DNA of 64,000 bases, taken from NCBI GenBank assembly GCA_964035575.1, contig OZ037933.1, positions 868,001 through 932,000 of the forward strand. Reading direction: 5' to 3'. Origin of the DNA: Rhynchopus sp. YZ270_cl-10. Taxonomy: Eukaryota; Euglenozoa; Diplonemea; Diplonemida; Diplonemidae. Of this stretch, positions 1 to 9,187 are shown piece by piece (position 1 is the first letter of the stretch; the number at the start of each line of letters is the position of its first letter). The position numbers and the translations under genes were made by a program. The notes under the pieces were generated by a model. It was given only the letters and a program-made list of their open reading frames with translations. It was not told the DNA's origin and made no database searches.

Positions 1-455
1 TGACCAAAACCAAGAACTTGTCCATTTCGGCAAATTGACCCCACCACAGAACGGACGGATTCCGAAAATGCAAATGCCGGTGTTTTCGCGCATTTTCATG
101 TTTCAAGACGTCAGGATCAGGGAGAGAAAATCTGGTTGTGGGATTTACCTTGGCCCTCTTTACCCTACATGGATTTTGACCAAAACCAAGAATTTGGCCA
201 TTTCGGAAAAGTGACCCCACCACAGTGCGGGCGGATTCCGGAAATTCCAAACGCGGTATGTTTTGGAGCTGAAAACCCACTGTTTTTTTCAGGGGAAAAA
301 TTGCTTCCAAATGTCGGAATTTTCCGAATTTTCCTGAAAATGACCCTTGTTTACGAGTATGGGTTCATATTTTGCGAAAATTTAAGTCACTAAAATTTTG
401 TCCATTTTTCCGTATTCACCCCACCACAAGCCGGGATTGGCTCAGAAATGCAACA
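1..455. repeat. Tandemly repeated unclassified repeat module
   Basis: An approximately 90-bp module occurs at 1-90 and again at 176-265, with a more worn version near 395-455. Each copy holds the core TTGACCCCACCAC or a close variant, followed by a GGACGGATTCCG-like stretch. The same module recurs at about 29660-29740 inside a 0.5-kb inverted-repeat element, so it belongs to a mobile family. A reading frame crosses part of it, but I see no recognisable protein. Confidence 0.6.
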
Positions 456-599
456 AAACGCCCCAGAGTTAGGAAATAGCCTGAAAAGAGGGCAAAATAG
501 GTGAGGGAAAAATTATTTTTTTTTGACTAGTTATTTTTTTTTTGCGTGCGTGCGAACAGATTTTTGGGGAGCGGTGGGACACTAAACAAGGTTTTTAAT

Positions 600-1135
600 T
601 GTGCTACCCTAATAAATTTCTACTACATTTCGGAAAAACAGTTTTTATATTTTGAAAGATTTTGCACAGATCTTTCAAAAGAAGCAAGAATCAAAAAAAA
701 TTGTGCACCTGTTGATTTTTCAGAAGTGGGAGAGCTCGGGGGGTAAAATGGGAAAATGAGAAAAAAAATGTGACATTTCCCGGTCCTCCACTGGCGACAT
801 ATTTTGAGTCAATTTCTACTACATTTCGGGACATTTCGGGTTTACACATCTTGAAAGATTTTGCACAGATCTTTCAAAAGAAGCAAAAATCGATTTTTTT
901 TGTGCATCTGTTGATTTTTCAGAAGTGGGAGAGCCCGGGGGGTAAAATTGGAACATGGGGAAAAAGGTGTGTTAATTCCCTACCCTCCAATGGCGACATG
1001 CTTTAAATAAATTTCCACTAAATTTCGGGAAAACATTTTTGATATTTTTGAAATACCTTCCACAAATCTTTCAAAAGAAGCAAAAATCGAAAAGTTTTGT
1101 GCATCCCTTATTATTTTAGAAGGGGGAGAGCCCGT
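600..1135. repeat. Three ~197-bp tandem repeats, piggyBac-subterminal type
   Basis: Three units start near 610, 808 and 1008. Each reads through TTTCTACTACATTTCGG, then a TTTGAAAGAT/ATCTTTCAAAAGAAGC inverted pair, then AGAAGTGGGAGAGC. The TTTGAAAGAT motif also fills both ends of the piggyBac element at 19187-21390. I infer that these are amplified subterminal sequences of a related element. They lie directly before a piggyBac C-terminal remnant. Confidence 0.6.
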
Positions 1136-1139
1136 CATT

Positions 1140-1322
1140 ACCTGGCAAAGATGGATACTCCCAGGAACTGCAAAGTGTGCTCAATGGCACTGTGAGACTC
1201 CGGATGGCGTACCGCTGTATGACTGCGGCGTCTGTTTATACCCTGCCGAGTGTCATCGCAAGTACCACACCGAGAACAGCAACGCAATGAAGAGGAAAAG
1301 AGACTCGGGTGTAGAGCCCTAG
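1140..1322 (+). pseudogene. piggyBac transposase C-terminal zinc-ribbon remnant
   Basis: On the + strand a short stretch reads RNCKVCSMAL. After a one-base frame change it continues DGVPLYDCGVCLYPAECHRKYHTE-like and ends at a stop near 1322. This matches the cysteine-rich tail of piggyBac transposases: CxxC, then C-x2-C, then a Cys-His-Tyr-His end. The intact piggyBac at 19.6-21.2 kb ends the same way. Only the tail is left. The tandem repeats on its left replace the rest of the gene, and another ATCTTTCAAA motif follows at about 1487. It looks like an internally deleted, decayed copy. Confidence 0.6.
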
Positions 1323-1759
1323 GTCGCCTTACCCCCAACCCCCTTTTACCCCCTCCCACTGGGTTTTCAAGGCAAAACGTGTGAAAACGGGTATCCTGCC
1401 GGTGGCAACAAGCAGCAACATGCTGTGAGCTCATTTCTGTGTAAACTTTTTTTACTAAGTTTTTCGGGATATGTAGATTGTCACCGATCTTTCAAATAAA
1501 GCATGTTTCGACAACATTTGAAATACTCCGAATTTTTTAAGTCGATTTTTTGGGGGTTTTTGAAAATTTTCACGACAAGCTCCCCACTTTTTTGACCACT
1601 GATGAAGATCTCCCAAACCTCCCCCATTTCTGGGACACCCCCAACCCCCATAAGTCAAATTGTGTGTTCGTTTTTTCGAGGGATGAGATTCCGGGTTTTC
1701 CACTTCCTCCCCAACCCACAAAAATCCGTTTTTTTTATTTATTTTTGACCATACAAGTA

Positions 1760-1885
1760 AAACGGCCGTCACGACGGGAAAAATTTTTTTTTGTCGGGGA
1801 GGTCACGGCCGTGAAGAAAATCTGAAAAATTTAACGGCCGTGAAATTTTGCATTGATCACGGCCGTGAAATATTTCCACGCTTTT
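1760..1885. repeat. Cluster of ACGGCCGT palindromes
   Basis: Four copies of ACGGCCGT, each followed by (C/G)A, occur within about 110 bp (near 1762, 1805, 1834 and 1860). The spacing is irregular and the surroundings are AT-rich. No gene is visible. Such clusters are often transposase-binding or subterminal repeats, but no element boundary was found. Confidence 0.45.
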
Positions 1886-1994
1886 TGCTTGTTTCTTCTT
1901 TTTCATTCGTAGACAGGGCCAACCCCCTTTCCCATCCCTCCCAAGTCATTCTTGGGGGGGTAAAAGCAACATAAAAAATGCAAAAAAAATCGGC

Positions 1995-2190
1995 CCCACT
2001 GCGATCGGGAAGCTGACGACACGAATGAGCACTTATGGTGGTCCTGCCCTGCCTGCGATGCTATACGCTCAGATCCTAGTTTCCACTTCGTCACAACTGC
2101 TGACAGGTCGCCGTGGCCCAGCTGCGTGTCGAACTGTGGAGTTATCCCTACTGCCCTGAAGGACAGTATTGATGCTACCTCCAGCGTCTG
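1995..2190 (+). pseudogene. LINE-type reverse transcriptase C-terminal fragment
   Basis: The + strand frame near 2010-2190 reads NEHLWWSCPACDAIR followed by a DRSPWPSCVSNCGVIP stretch and then a stop. The H-x3-C-type knuckle followed by W-P-x-C-x3-C-G-x-x-P is typical of the extreme C terminus of non-LTR (LINE) reverse transcriptases of protists. No polymerase or endonuclease domain is present, so only the 3' end of an old copy remains. Further worn coding-like sequence follows to about 2460, without a recognisable family. Confidence 0.4.
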
Positions 2191-2427
2191 ATGGGGAGCA
2201 TCCTCATACACCGGTTGTCTCTGAACAACAGCCTCCGTATCAACAATCTGCCACTCACGCCTGGAGAACAGCTCAGCTGCAACCTTTGTTCCGCCCCACT
2301 ATGACTTCGACCGGATTCCACTCTCACAGGAAATGGACTTATCCAAACCATCACCTGCGTGCCCTGCGCTCCTGGCTCTCCTCACTGCGCTGGTCTCCCG
2401 CTGCCCGCCCAGGTTTTCACCCTACTG

Positions 2428-2885
2428 TTAATTGTAGTTGGAGCGTGTGGCATTTCTGAGCACTTGTACGTGCTCCCGGTTCTTCAGAGTGGCATATTTC
2501 TCGTGTTTCAGCACTTGTAACCGGTTCTTGAGCAAAGTACTCTTCTCATATTTGATCATAAATTGATGGGCTTTCAGTTGTGGAGCACACATCAATACCG
2601 TGAGACGAACCTCATCTGTGTTGAACCATTTGCGGTGTTCTTCAGCTTCCAGTGCAAAATCTTCCGACAGAATCAGCACACCATTGAACAACTATCCTCC
2701 GTCTTTTTTGTCGGAAAATAGACTGCATCACGTTTTGCACACCTCTGGATCTTCTTCGCTACGTTGGCGAGATACGCGCAGAGGGAGGGGTCCACCCTTT
2801 TGCTCCCGTGAACTTGTACTGTTTGCCCGATGTTTTCTTTGGCACAAGAGTGATGAACGGGGTTGAGTGAGTCCACACGCATCCT
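2428..2885 (-). pseudogene. Unrecognised - strand coding-like fragments
   Basis: Two - strand stretches, about 2882-2673 and 2691-2428, have protein-like composition. One holds ENIGQTVQVHGSKRVDP and the other EEHRKWFNTDEVRLTVL. They sit end to end in different frames, as if a frameshift separated parts of one gene. I do not recognise the family. The position between a LINE fragment, a satellite and a hAT element suggests a transposon or other foreign gene in decay, but this is a guess. Confidence 0.25.
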
Positions 2886-2984
2886 TCTCGGGCAAAGAGT
2901 AATAAGAGGTTGTGAGACGCTTGGGACGCTGCGAATTCAGTATGCAGAACTGGAAGGCAGTGTTGAAACCAGAAGATTACAGAT

Positions 2985-3310
2985 TGTACTGTGTACTGTG
3001 TACTGTGTACTGTGTACTGTGTACTGTGTACTGTGTACTGTGTACTGTGTACTGTGTACTGTGTACTGTGTACTGTGTACTGTGTACTGTGTACTGTGTA
3101 CTGTGTACTGTGTACTGTGTACTGTGTACTGTGTACTGTGTACTGTGTACTGTGTACTGTGTACTGTGTACTGTGTACTGTGTACTGTGTACTGTGTACT
3201 GTGTACTGTGTACTGTGTACTGTGTACTGTGTACTGTGTACTGTGTACTGTGTACTGTGTACTGTGTACTGTGTACTGTGTACTGTGTACTGTGTACTGT
3301 GTACTGTGTA
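2985..3310. repeat. TACTGTG heptamer satellite
   Basis: About 46 perfect copies of the 7-bp unit TACTGTG run up to the assembly gap. Because 7 is not a multiple of 3 and the unit lacks stops, both strands stay open through it and give spurious long reading frames. The true array is probably longer than shown, since the gap follows directly. A few loose TGTACCTG/TGTACTG units also occur near 29625-29650. Confidence 0.95.
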
Positions 3311-3510
3311 NNNNNNNNNNNNNNNNNNNNNNNNNNNNNNNNNNNNNNNNNNNNNNNNNNNNNNNNNNNNNNNNNNNNNNNNNNNNNNNNNNNNNNNNNN
3401 NNNNNNNNNNNNNNNNNNNNNNNNNNNNNNNNNNNNNNNNNNNNNNNNNNNNNNNNNNNNNNNNNNNNNNNNNNNNNNNNNNNNNNNNNNNNNNNNNNNN
3501 NNNNNNNNNN
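3311..3510. other. Assembly gap of 200 N
   Basis: Exactly 200 N follow the heptamer array, the usual placeholder for a gap of unknown size. The 3' end of the hAT transposase gene and the right part of the satellite are hidden here. Confidence 0.97.
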
Positions 3511-5556
3511 TCCAGTGTCGTTCTCATCCACGTTTATGGCCTCTTTTTTTCTCTCCTCAGTTTTCTTTTTCTTTTCGGCAGCTTTTTGGGCCTCTTCTAT
3601 GTCTTTGACGAGTTCGTCAAGGCCGGACCACCAGTCGCCCCCACCCCCGCCTCCCCCCTCCTGTTCCTTGTAAAACCTATACACGGCGGTGAGCTTGTGT
3701 ACACGCTCACCGAGAAGGCGGTTCCGCCGTTTTTCGCTTTGCCAGCCCATCTGGCTAAACACGCGTTCGGACTCTGCTGTGCTCGCGGGTACACCTGTCA
3801 GTCTCTTCGCAAACGCTGCTAACTTCGATTCAGGGTAGAGCAGACCCCACATTTCCCACCATTTCTCAACAGGCATCACTCGCGACTGCTCCCACACATC
3901 CTCGTCTTCATCCTTCTCGTACAAGCCTGTTGTTGTGTGTTGTGTGATCTGCGGTAGCGCAGCTGCCATACCTATGCGTGTGACGTAGGAAAGCAGCTCC
4001 CCTGAAACTGCAGCACCCCCGATCTTTTTCAAGTACGCAGCGCAAGTTTTGCGTAATGGAGTAGTAATCTTAAAACCATCCAGCATCCCGAAAGCACGTG
4101 GCAAAGCCGTCTTCTCAGCTTCTGACATTTCTGAAAGGAAAAAAGGATGCAACACCGTTGAAGCCACGATCCAGGGTTTCTCTGCGTACCCGTCCAAGCG
4201 CCGCTGCAAACGCTCGACCACGGCCTTCATTTTTTTCTTCTCCTCCCCCTTCATCTTTGCATGCACCTGGCCGGCCACCTCCACGACCTTTGTGAACACT
4301 GGGATCACAAAGGAGATGCGGGAGGCGTTCGACTGCAGCAACTCCACCCCAAGTGCCAGGGAGTCCAGCACTTCCTTCACCATCAAGAAGGTATCCCAGT
4401 TACTGAGAAGCTCCTTGATGTGGGGGAGTTGTGCGACGAAGCTTGCGTCTTCTCTCAGCAGGACAAGCGCCTCTTTGTTCATCTGCAGTTCAGACCAAGT
4501 CGCCACAATCGTAGTCCATCTTGTTGTCGCCGGGATCACCACCAGGCGGGCCTGCTTGCCTGTAGTCGCCTTCACCTTTTCCTCCCACTTCAGCCGCAAA
4601 CCCTCAACGTTGCGCAGGGATGCCGCAATCGTTGCCACCGCTTTGTGCAGGTAATTGAACTCATACGGGGAGTCCTTTCCTGCAACGCGGTGCATGCCGA
4701 CCACGTCGTTTGTTCCTCGTGAGAGGGAGTGCGCCCCACAAACACCGTACTCGCAGTGCCTCCTCCCCGCCTTCTCTGCCTCCTCCGCGAAGAGTCGGGC
4801 TGAACACTGTGCTGTTGAGTCACCGTCTGCGAGGATACAAACGATTTTGTCCAATATATCAGCGGGCAAGTCGAGTAGGTGGTTCTTCAGCTCCTCTGCG
4901 TTGTGCACCTTTTCCTTTAGCACCCCACTCTTGAACAGAGTGGCCTTACTGTTGTGAAACAGCAAGATGGTGAACAGCTTCTCCTTCCTGTCGTCTTCCC
5001 AGGCGTCACACAAGATGACGAGCTCGTCTGCTTTGCTGAGGGCTTTCAGCTGCGGGTCGGTGATGGCGGTGTACTCGTTGTCGAGAAGAGGACCTGCCAC
5101 AGTTTTGCGGTTAAAGGAAAGCTGCTTCCACTCCAAGCCAGGGCGGGTTATTTCAAGGGCCTCCTGGAACAGGGGGTGCTCACTGTGTGTGAATGGTGTA
5201 GCCGAGCAATAAAAAAACCTCGCCCAAGCTGCCCTTATTTTTTTGCACTCGTCCACACTCGGTTTGGGCACTGCACCCAGTTGTGACTTGATGGAAGTCC
5301 TGGGCCTCTTTGCGGGGGGCTGTTCTGATGCGGGTTTGTCATCCGCTTTGCGTTTCTTCTCTGGCTCCTTCTTCAAACCCGCCCGTTCCTTCACGTCCTC
5401 TGGTGCCTTCTCGCACTTCTCGAGGTGTCCCCTCAGCCTGGTGCCTGTCACCTTCCCCACCGCCATTTGGCAATGTTTGCACGTATAGTGCGAAACACCG
5501 CCCTCCTTCTTCTCCACGAAGTGCTTCTTTGACCAGCACTCAGGACGTCCTGCCAT
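3511..5556 (-). CDS. hAT-family transposase (BED, DUF659-like, hAT dimerisation), 3' end in gap
   Basis: DDE-type cut-and-paste transposase of the hAT superfamily. It is open for 682 codons from the ATG at 5556-5554, which begins MAGRPECWSKKH, to the assembly gap. An N-terminal BED-like zinc finger is seen (C26-x2-C29 ... H44-x3-C48). A basic linker follows, then a DUF659-like block (CDAWEDDRKEKLFTILLF) and the TRWTT segment. The C-terminal dimerisation region is also clear: ESKLAAFAKRLTGVPAST, then ESERVFSQMG. A glycine run and a Lys/Glu-rich tail lead into the gap, so the stop is unseen. No frameshift or internal stop is visible, so the copy could be recent. The frame stays open upstream of 5556, but the ATG before MAGRPE fits the family best. 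Codon use is GC-richer than the spacers. Confidence 0.85.
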
Positions 5557-5694
5557 TGTGGAAGAAAAAGGAGAGGAAAATATTTTTTCTGATTGAAAGT
5601 GGTGTTTACGTTTGGGTACGGGGCGAAGCATAAAATCTGTTCGTAAAAAGAAACGCAAGCTTTTTGTTTTATCTTGTTCATTTATGAACCCTAA

Positions 5695-5790
5695 CAGGGG
5701 GTGGTGTATTTAATTGTATTTAATTCAATTTCCCCCCGAATAAAATACAATAAAATACAATAAAATACAAGTATTAAATACACCGTGTAT
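5695..5790. repeat. AT-rich inverted repeat, possible hAT terminal region
   Basis: GGTGTATTTAAT near 5703 is matched in inverse orientation by ATTAAATACACC near 5785. Three AATAAAATAC units lie between. The repeat sits just upstream of the hAT gene, and such short TACAATAAAA arrays are common hAT subterminal sequences. I could not fix an element end or an 8-bp duplication. Confidence 0.35.
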
Positions 5791-5826
5791 TATATACCTG
5801 CCAACCTTGGGGGGGGGGGGGGGTAG

Positions 5827-5874
5827 GTATTTTGCGTATCCCAATGGGCTCCCATCACAATACTGCCACCATTA
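5827..5874. repeat. Palindromic MITE P, right-arm fragment
   Basis: This is a single arm of the palindromic element seen whole at 13212-13347. It runs from GTATTTTGCGTAT to TGCCACCATTA. The left arm is missing and a run of G precedes it. Confidence 0.7.
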
Positions 5875-6164
5875 ACACAATTAAGGCAATTTTTGCCCAC
5901 TTTTGCTCTGATCTTATAAGGTCTTCTTTTTAATACCCGCGGAGTGTCAGTTGCCTGCGTCCCAGAGGCGTTTTGCGCTATCAACTTCTACGTTATTAGC
6001 AGATTATTATTTTCTTCTTTCTTATTTGTCGTGAGACCCCTAATCCATCTTTTCAAAAATATTTGCTTCATTCAGCCCAGAGATTTATACACCATAGTAG
6101 AACTGAGGCTGAACCTCACTTTTGAAAAAAAAAAAAAACTTTTGCAGATTTGGAGAAAAAGTTT

Positions 6165-6400
6165 TTTGCGTTTTTTTGGGGAACTGGGTTGCTGACCGCA
6201 CCATGAAATCCCGTACCATACAGGCTGTACCCAATTTTTTTTTGCCTGCGGCGCCATTTTCCCTTTTTTGCTCCGCAAAAAAGGGTTCGTTGAGTGACTC
6301 TGTGGTGTAAGAGGCTAGATTTTTACACCGTACCCCAATTTTTTTTCGCCTGCGGCGCCATTTTGTATTATTTTCTTTTTGCTCCGCAAAAAGAAATAGA
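6165..6400. repeat. Dispersed repeat K with doubled hairpins
   Basis: The segment runs from AACTGGGTTGCTGACCGCAC through two copies of a block. Each block has GCCTGCGGCGCCATTTT followed by a T-run/TGCTCCGCA/A-run hairpin. The same arrangement occurs in reverse orientation at about 47720-47945, inside a hAT-like element. It is non-coding as far as I can see. Confidence 0.6.
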
Positions 6401-7030
6401 GTCACGTCCTGATATGGACGTGGAAAATTGCATCCGGGTGCCCTTTGTGGCACTCCTCCTGAAGGGGTGAAAGGTGCTGGGAATGCTACCCTGGGTGCTG
6501 AAGTCAGGCACGGTACATGTATGGAGGGACCTGCAGGAGCCCTAGCCAGTGAAGCCATGAGGCCCTAGGAAACTAGCCGGTAGCCGGGAACCCTCCCTTG
6601 GCAGTACAACGATGATACTTCAATCTTAAGTTCATTTCTTCCAAAAAAGCCCCTCCGTGCCTCCAGCCCCCTCAGGAACAGCAACCTCACTTTTTTTGCA
6701 CTTTTGGTAAGGAAAAAAATCGTATATAATAGCCTGATTCAGCCGAATAAAAAACAAAAAAAAGAGGGGCAACAGTATTGGAATGTACCATTGGTAAGCA
6801 ATGGTATTTCAATGATATAGGTGAGTGACGACACCTCCCCTTTTGCCAGTTGTGTGTGCATGTTTAGGAAAGGCAACTTCCTATTAAGCCCTGCCCGACT
6901 CTATTTTTCTTGGAGCTTCCAGGACCGGTGTTGAGATGTCCTACTCCCGCTACCGCTCGTCAGTCAACGAAACGGGTATAATTGGAACACAAGGGAGCAA
7001 CTCCTTGTGCGAAGTAAGTGACTCGGGGTT
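6400..7030. other. Unassigned spacer
   Basis: A GC-richer patch (about 6410-6600) without a credible gene precedes AT-rich sequence. The patch looks like transposon debris but matches nothing I can name. No RNA gene was recognised. Confidence 0.4.
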
Positions 7031-7033
7031 TTT

Positions 7034-7084
7034 TCTCTTTGAAAACTTGGTTGTATTAGTGTAGTAGACACCCGAGGATGAACT
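7034..7084 (-). repeat. Short cassette family F (exemplar)
   Basis: On the - strand it reads TATAGTGGAGTTCATCCTCG, then GTGTCTACTACAC, TAATACAACC and AAGTTTTC. Other copies are at about 8707-8902 (interrupted), 15157-15207, 17795-17895 (two worn copies in tandem), 18759-18808, 53448-53497 (- strand), 56736-56788, 58076-58115 and 58943-58998. The consensus core GTGTCTACAC can form a small hairpin. Copies usually sit in A-rich runs. The copy at 15157 is flanked on both sides by AAAAAAGC, a possible target duplication. Confidence 0.7.
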
Positions 7085-7382
7085 CCACTATACTTTTTTT
7101 TGAAAACTTTTTTACCATTCCTTTTTAGGGAACGGAGCATGTGTAGACCGCGAAATGGAAGTAAGCTGGGCGGAGGGTGGGCGTGGCGTGGATATATTCT
7201 GTTGCGACACGTGATTTTTCCAAGTTTTCAAAAAAAAAAAAAAAAAGTTTATCAATTACTCCATTCATATGTTCCGTCCCGCTTTGGGGTATTCTTTTTC
7301 TATTGTTCTCCTGTCTTCTTTTGCCATTCGATACATGCCAGAATACACCGGGTTTATTTAGATGGGAAGGTGCGTGTGTGTG

Positions 7383-7416
7383 TGTGCACGAGAGGCACAT
7401 TCATCTTTCAAGTTTC
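7383..7416 (+). repeat. Short cassette family D (exemplar), hairpin GTGC-ACGAGAG-GCAC
   Basis: The core is a hairpin with loop ACGAGAG and stem GTGC/GCAC, followed by a tail ATTCATCTTTCAAGTTT. Further copies are near 18323-18361, 21692-21735, 26194-26236, 27981-28018, 40965-41005 and 49209-49250. Weaker ones are near 8228, 24402 and 53140. The loop is shared with family B while the stem differs. None lies in a coding exon. Confidence 0.65.
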
Positions 7417-7434
7417 TTCTTCTCCCCCCCCGGG

Positions 7435-7500
7435 AGTTCGATAACCCGCGGAGTGTCAGTGCCTGCGTCCCAGAGGCGTGTTGCACTATCAGCTTCACTT
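7435..7500 (+). repeat. Short cassette family A (exemplar)
   Basis: It reads GTTCGATAACCCGCGGAG, then CAGTGCCTGCGTCC, and closes with TTGCACTATCAGCTTCAC. AGTGC and GCACT form the ends of a stem, followed by a TTTCAACTTC-type tail. Other copies are near 5936-5990, 10875-10975, 11350-11405, 26630-26690, 44331-44410, 51895-51945 and 62560-62606. The GTTCGATAACC start resembles a Pol III B box, but no A box lies at the expected distance, so I do not call it tRNA-derived. Confidence 0.65.
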
Positions 7501-7608
7501 TTTGATAAATTGATAAATTGACAACGTGTAGTCACCTCGCTTTATTTTTTTTTGTGTGGTCTCCACGCAGCATTTTATTTGCTTAGTGTAAGATGTCTAG
7601 TTGTCGGT

Positions 7609-7643
7609 CCGGTTAGATTGTTAGAATTTCTAACAATCTAACG
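7609..7643. repeat. Perfect 17-bp-arm hairpin
   Basis: CCGGTTAGATTGTTAGAA is followed almost at once by TTCTAACAATCTAACGG. The arms are near-perfect complements with almost no loop. It could be a tiny foldback element or a structured RNA site. No T-run follows at terminator spacing. Confidence 0.6.
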
Positions 7644-8439
7644 GTTAGATGGGAACATTCTTTTGATCCCTCCTCCTATGCTATCAATTTATTGCATGCA
7701 TATGTTGAAATACTATTTATTGTGTAATTATCCTCACCTCCCCCAACTCCCCTTCATCCTGACACTGGCATTACCCAATTGCCCCGTAAAAAAAAGAAAA
7801 CGGAAAAATATTGTTTTTTTTTTTTTGAAATATGAACTAGCAAAAGGGAGGACCAGTATATTCGTTTATTAGGTTCTTCATTCCCTCTTATGTCCTCACT
7901 TCTCTTTTTTTTCTTTTTTTCTTTTTTTCTTTTGAGGCTTGATAGCGGTACGTTACCACTCAACCACACATTTTTTTTGATTATTTTTCGCAGTGCTCCA
8001 CACTTCACTATATACTTACTCAAACGCCTATTTCCGCAAAAAACCCTGCAAACTTTGTGTTGTAGGTTTACGCTGACTATATGAACGCCACTACCCCTTT
8101 GTAGTGTAAGAGACCCGAGGAGGTTACAATCTTACGGTACATTTCTTCGTTCTTTGTCCCCCCAAAAAAAAAAAACAGTATTTTTTTCTCACCCCTACAA
8201 ACCGCTTTTCATAGATGTCGTGCGCTTAGAGAGGCGCATTTTTCATCTTTCAAAGTTTTTTGTTTTTTGTTTTTCCTTTTTATATCATCCAACCTTGACC
8301 CCAGTTAGTTATTCTTTTCCCCCCCAACCAGACCCCTACAGCACACAGGATTCATGTCCCTGTGTTCGCAATGATTCCCGATTCATGAGTGGAAGCGGGG
8401 GGGGTAGCACAATGTCATATCAGAGGTAAAACCACGAAA

Positions 8440-8525
8440 TGGATTGTAGGATATGCATGGTTGGACGGTACACCCGGTCATTGTACCAAAGGTACACGGG
8501 CTGTTGTATTTCAAGTCAAGTTTTT
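8440..8525 (+). repeat. Short cassette family C (exemplar)
   Basis: The consensus holds GCATGGTTGG, a GGTACACCCGGTCAT part, then GGTACACTGTCACGAGAGGG and the tail TGTATTTCAAGTCAA. Copies are near 17640-17720, 18045-18085, 18378-18445, 23968-24040, 27238-27345, 48538-48582, 57553-57640 and 59168-59270. The copies at 8440, 27238 and 59168 also carry the upstream AATGGATTGTAGGA part. The CACGAGAG string links the family to B and D. Confidence 0.65.
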
Positions 8526-8544
8526 ATTTTTTTGTTTTTTTCAC

Positions 8545-8622
8545 TTCTGCTTTCATCCGGATGGCTGGCATCGTACAGTGGGTCAGTCGGAGGGTGCTTG
8601 CGTCAATAACTACAGTTTTTTT
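8545..8622 (+). repeat. Short repeat family G (exemplar)
   Basis: It includes CTTTCATCCGGATGGCTGG, CATCGTACAGTGGGTCAGTC and TGCATCAACAACTACAG-like parts, followed by a T-run. Copies are near 11402-11484, 45101-45150 (shortened), 49015-49115, 53515-53560 (right half) and 63060-63155. It has no inverted terminal repeat that I can see. Family E or F copies abut it at 11481 and 53497. Confidence 0.65.
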
Positions 8623-8725
8623 CTTATCTTTTATATCTCTCTCTCTCTTCTCTTTATAGACATACCATGCAATGAGTTGCTGTGCTGTGACCAAAAAAAA
8701 CAATCTATGGTGGAGCACTCTCTAG

Positions 8726-8868
8726 GCATACTGTGCAGACGAACCATAGGTTCGTTGATGTTCGTCCTGGGTCTGGGAAATGGTTCGTCGTATGGGAGGG
8801 CACTTTAAAAAAGTGACACTTTTCGTTGTCGATGTTCGTCGACGAACAGCGACGTCTGCACAGTATGT
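8726..8868. mobile_element. 143-bp non-autonomous inverted-repeat element, CTAG target duplication
   Basis: The ends are GCATACTGTGCAGACG and CGTCTGCACAGTATGT, giving a TIR of about 15 bp. CTAG lies on both sides (8722-8725 and 8869-8872). The element interrupts a family F cassette whose uninterrupted relatives at 15157 and 58943 read through CACTCTAGGGTGGC. Removing the insert and one CTAG restores that reading. GTTCGTC/GACGAAC repeats fill the interior. The transposon superfamily is not clear. Confidence 0.75.
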
Positions 8869-9141
8869 CTAGGGTGGCTACACTAATACAACCGAATTTT
8901 CAAAAAAAAAAAAGCAAACAAAACACAATTGAAAAAAAAAAAGTCAATTCACAAACAAAAACAGAACCCACCCCTCACTTCATATCCTCCTCTCCTCCCC
9001 CATCCTCCTCCTCCTCCTTCCGCCAACGCCAACCCCCACAGGAAGAGAACAAAAGGCGGGCCCCCCTTTTTTTGGAAAGTTAAAGAGACTTTCCCCACCT
9101 TACTCTCTCCCCCTCTTTTATTTTATTTTCTTTTTTTTTTT

Positions 9142-9143
9142 AG
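9142..9143 (+). promoter_or_regulatory. Candidate splice/trans-splice acceptor before carrier gene
   Basis: A long run of T and C ends in TTTTTTTTTTTAG, 45 bp before the carrier ATG. No coding sequence precedes it. It fits either a 5'-leader intron or addition of a spliced leader. Similar tract-plus-AG sites lie upstream of most + strand genes here. Confidence 0.4.
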
Positions 9144-9187
9144 ATCATCCCCATACCTTCCACCTTCCTCCCCTCCCTCTCCCCACC

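Noticed and set aside
2863-3822. Long + strand reading frames across the TACTGTG array
   Set aside because: They arise from a stop-free 7-bp satellite and a run of N; there is no coding signal outside it.
5690-5700. Telomere-like TTAGGG on the - strand near the hAT gene
   Set aside because: A single unit only, with no array.
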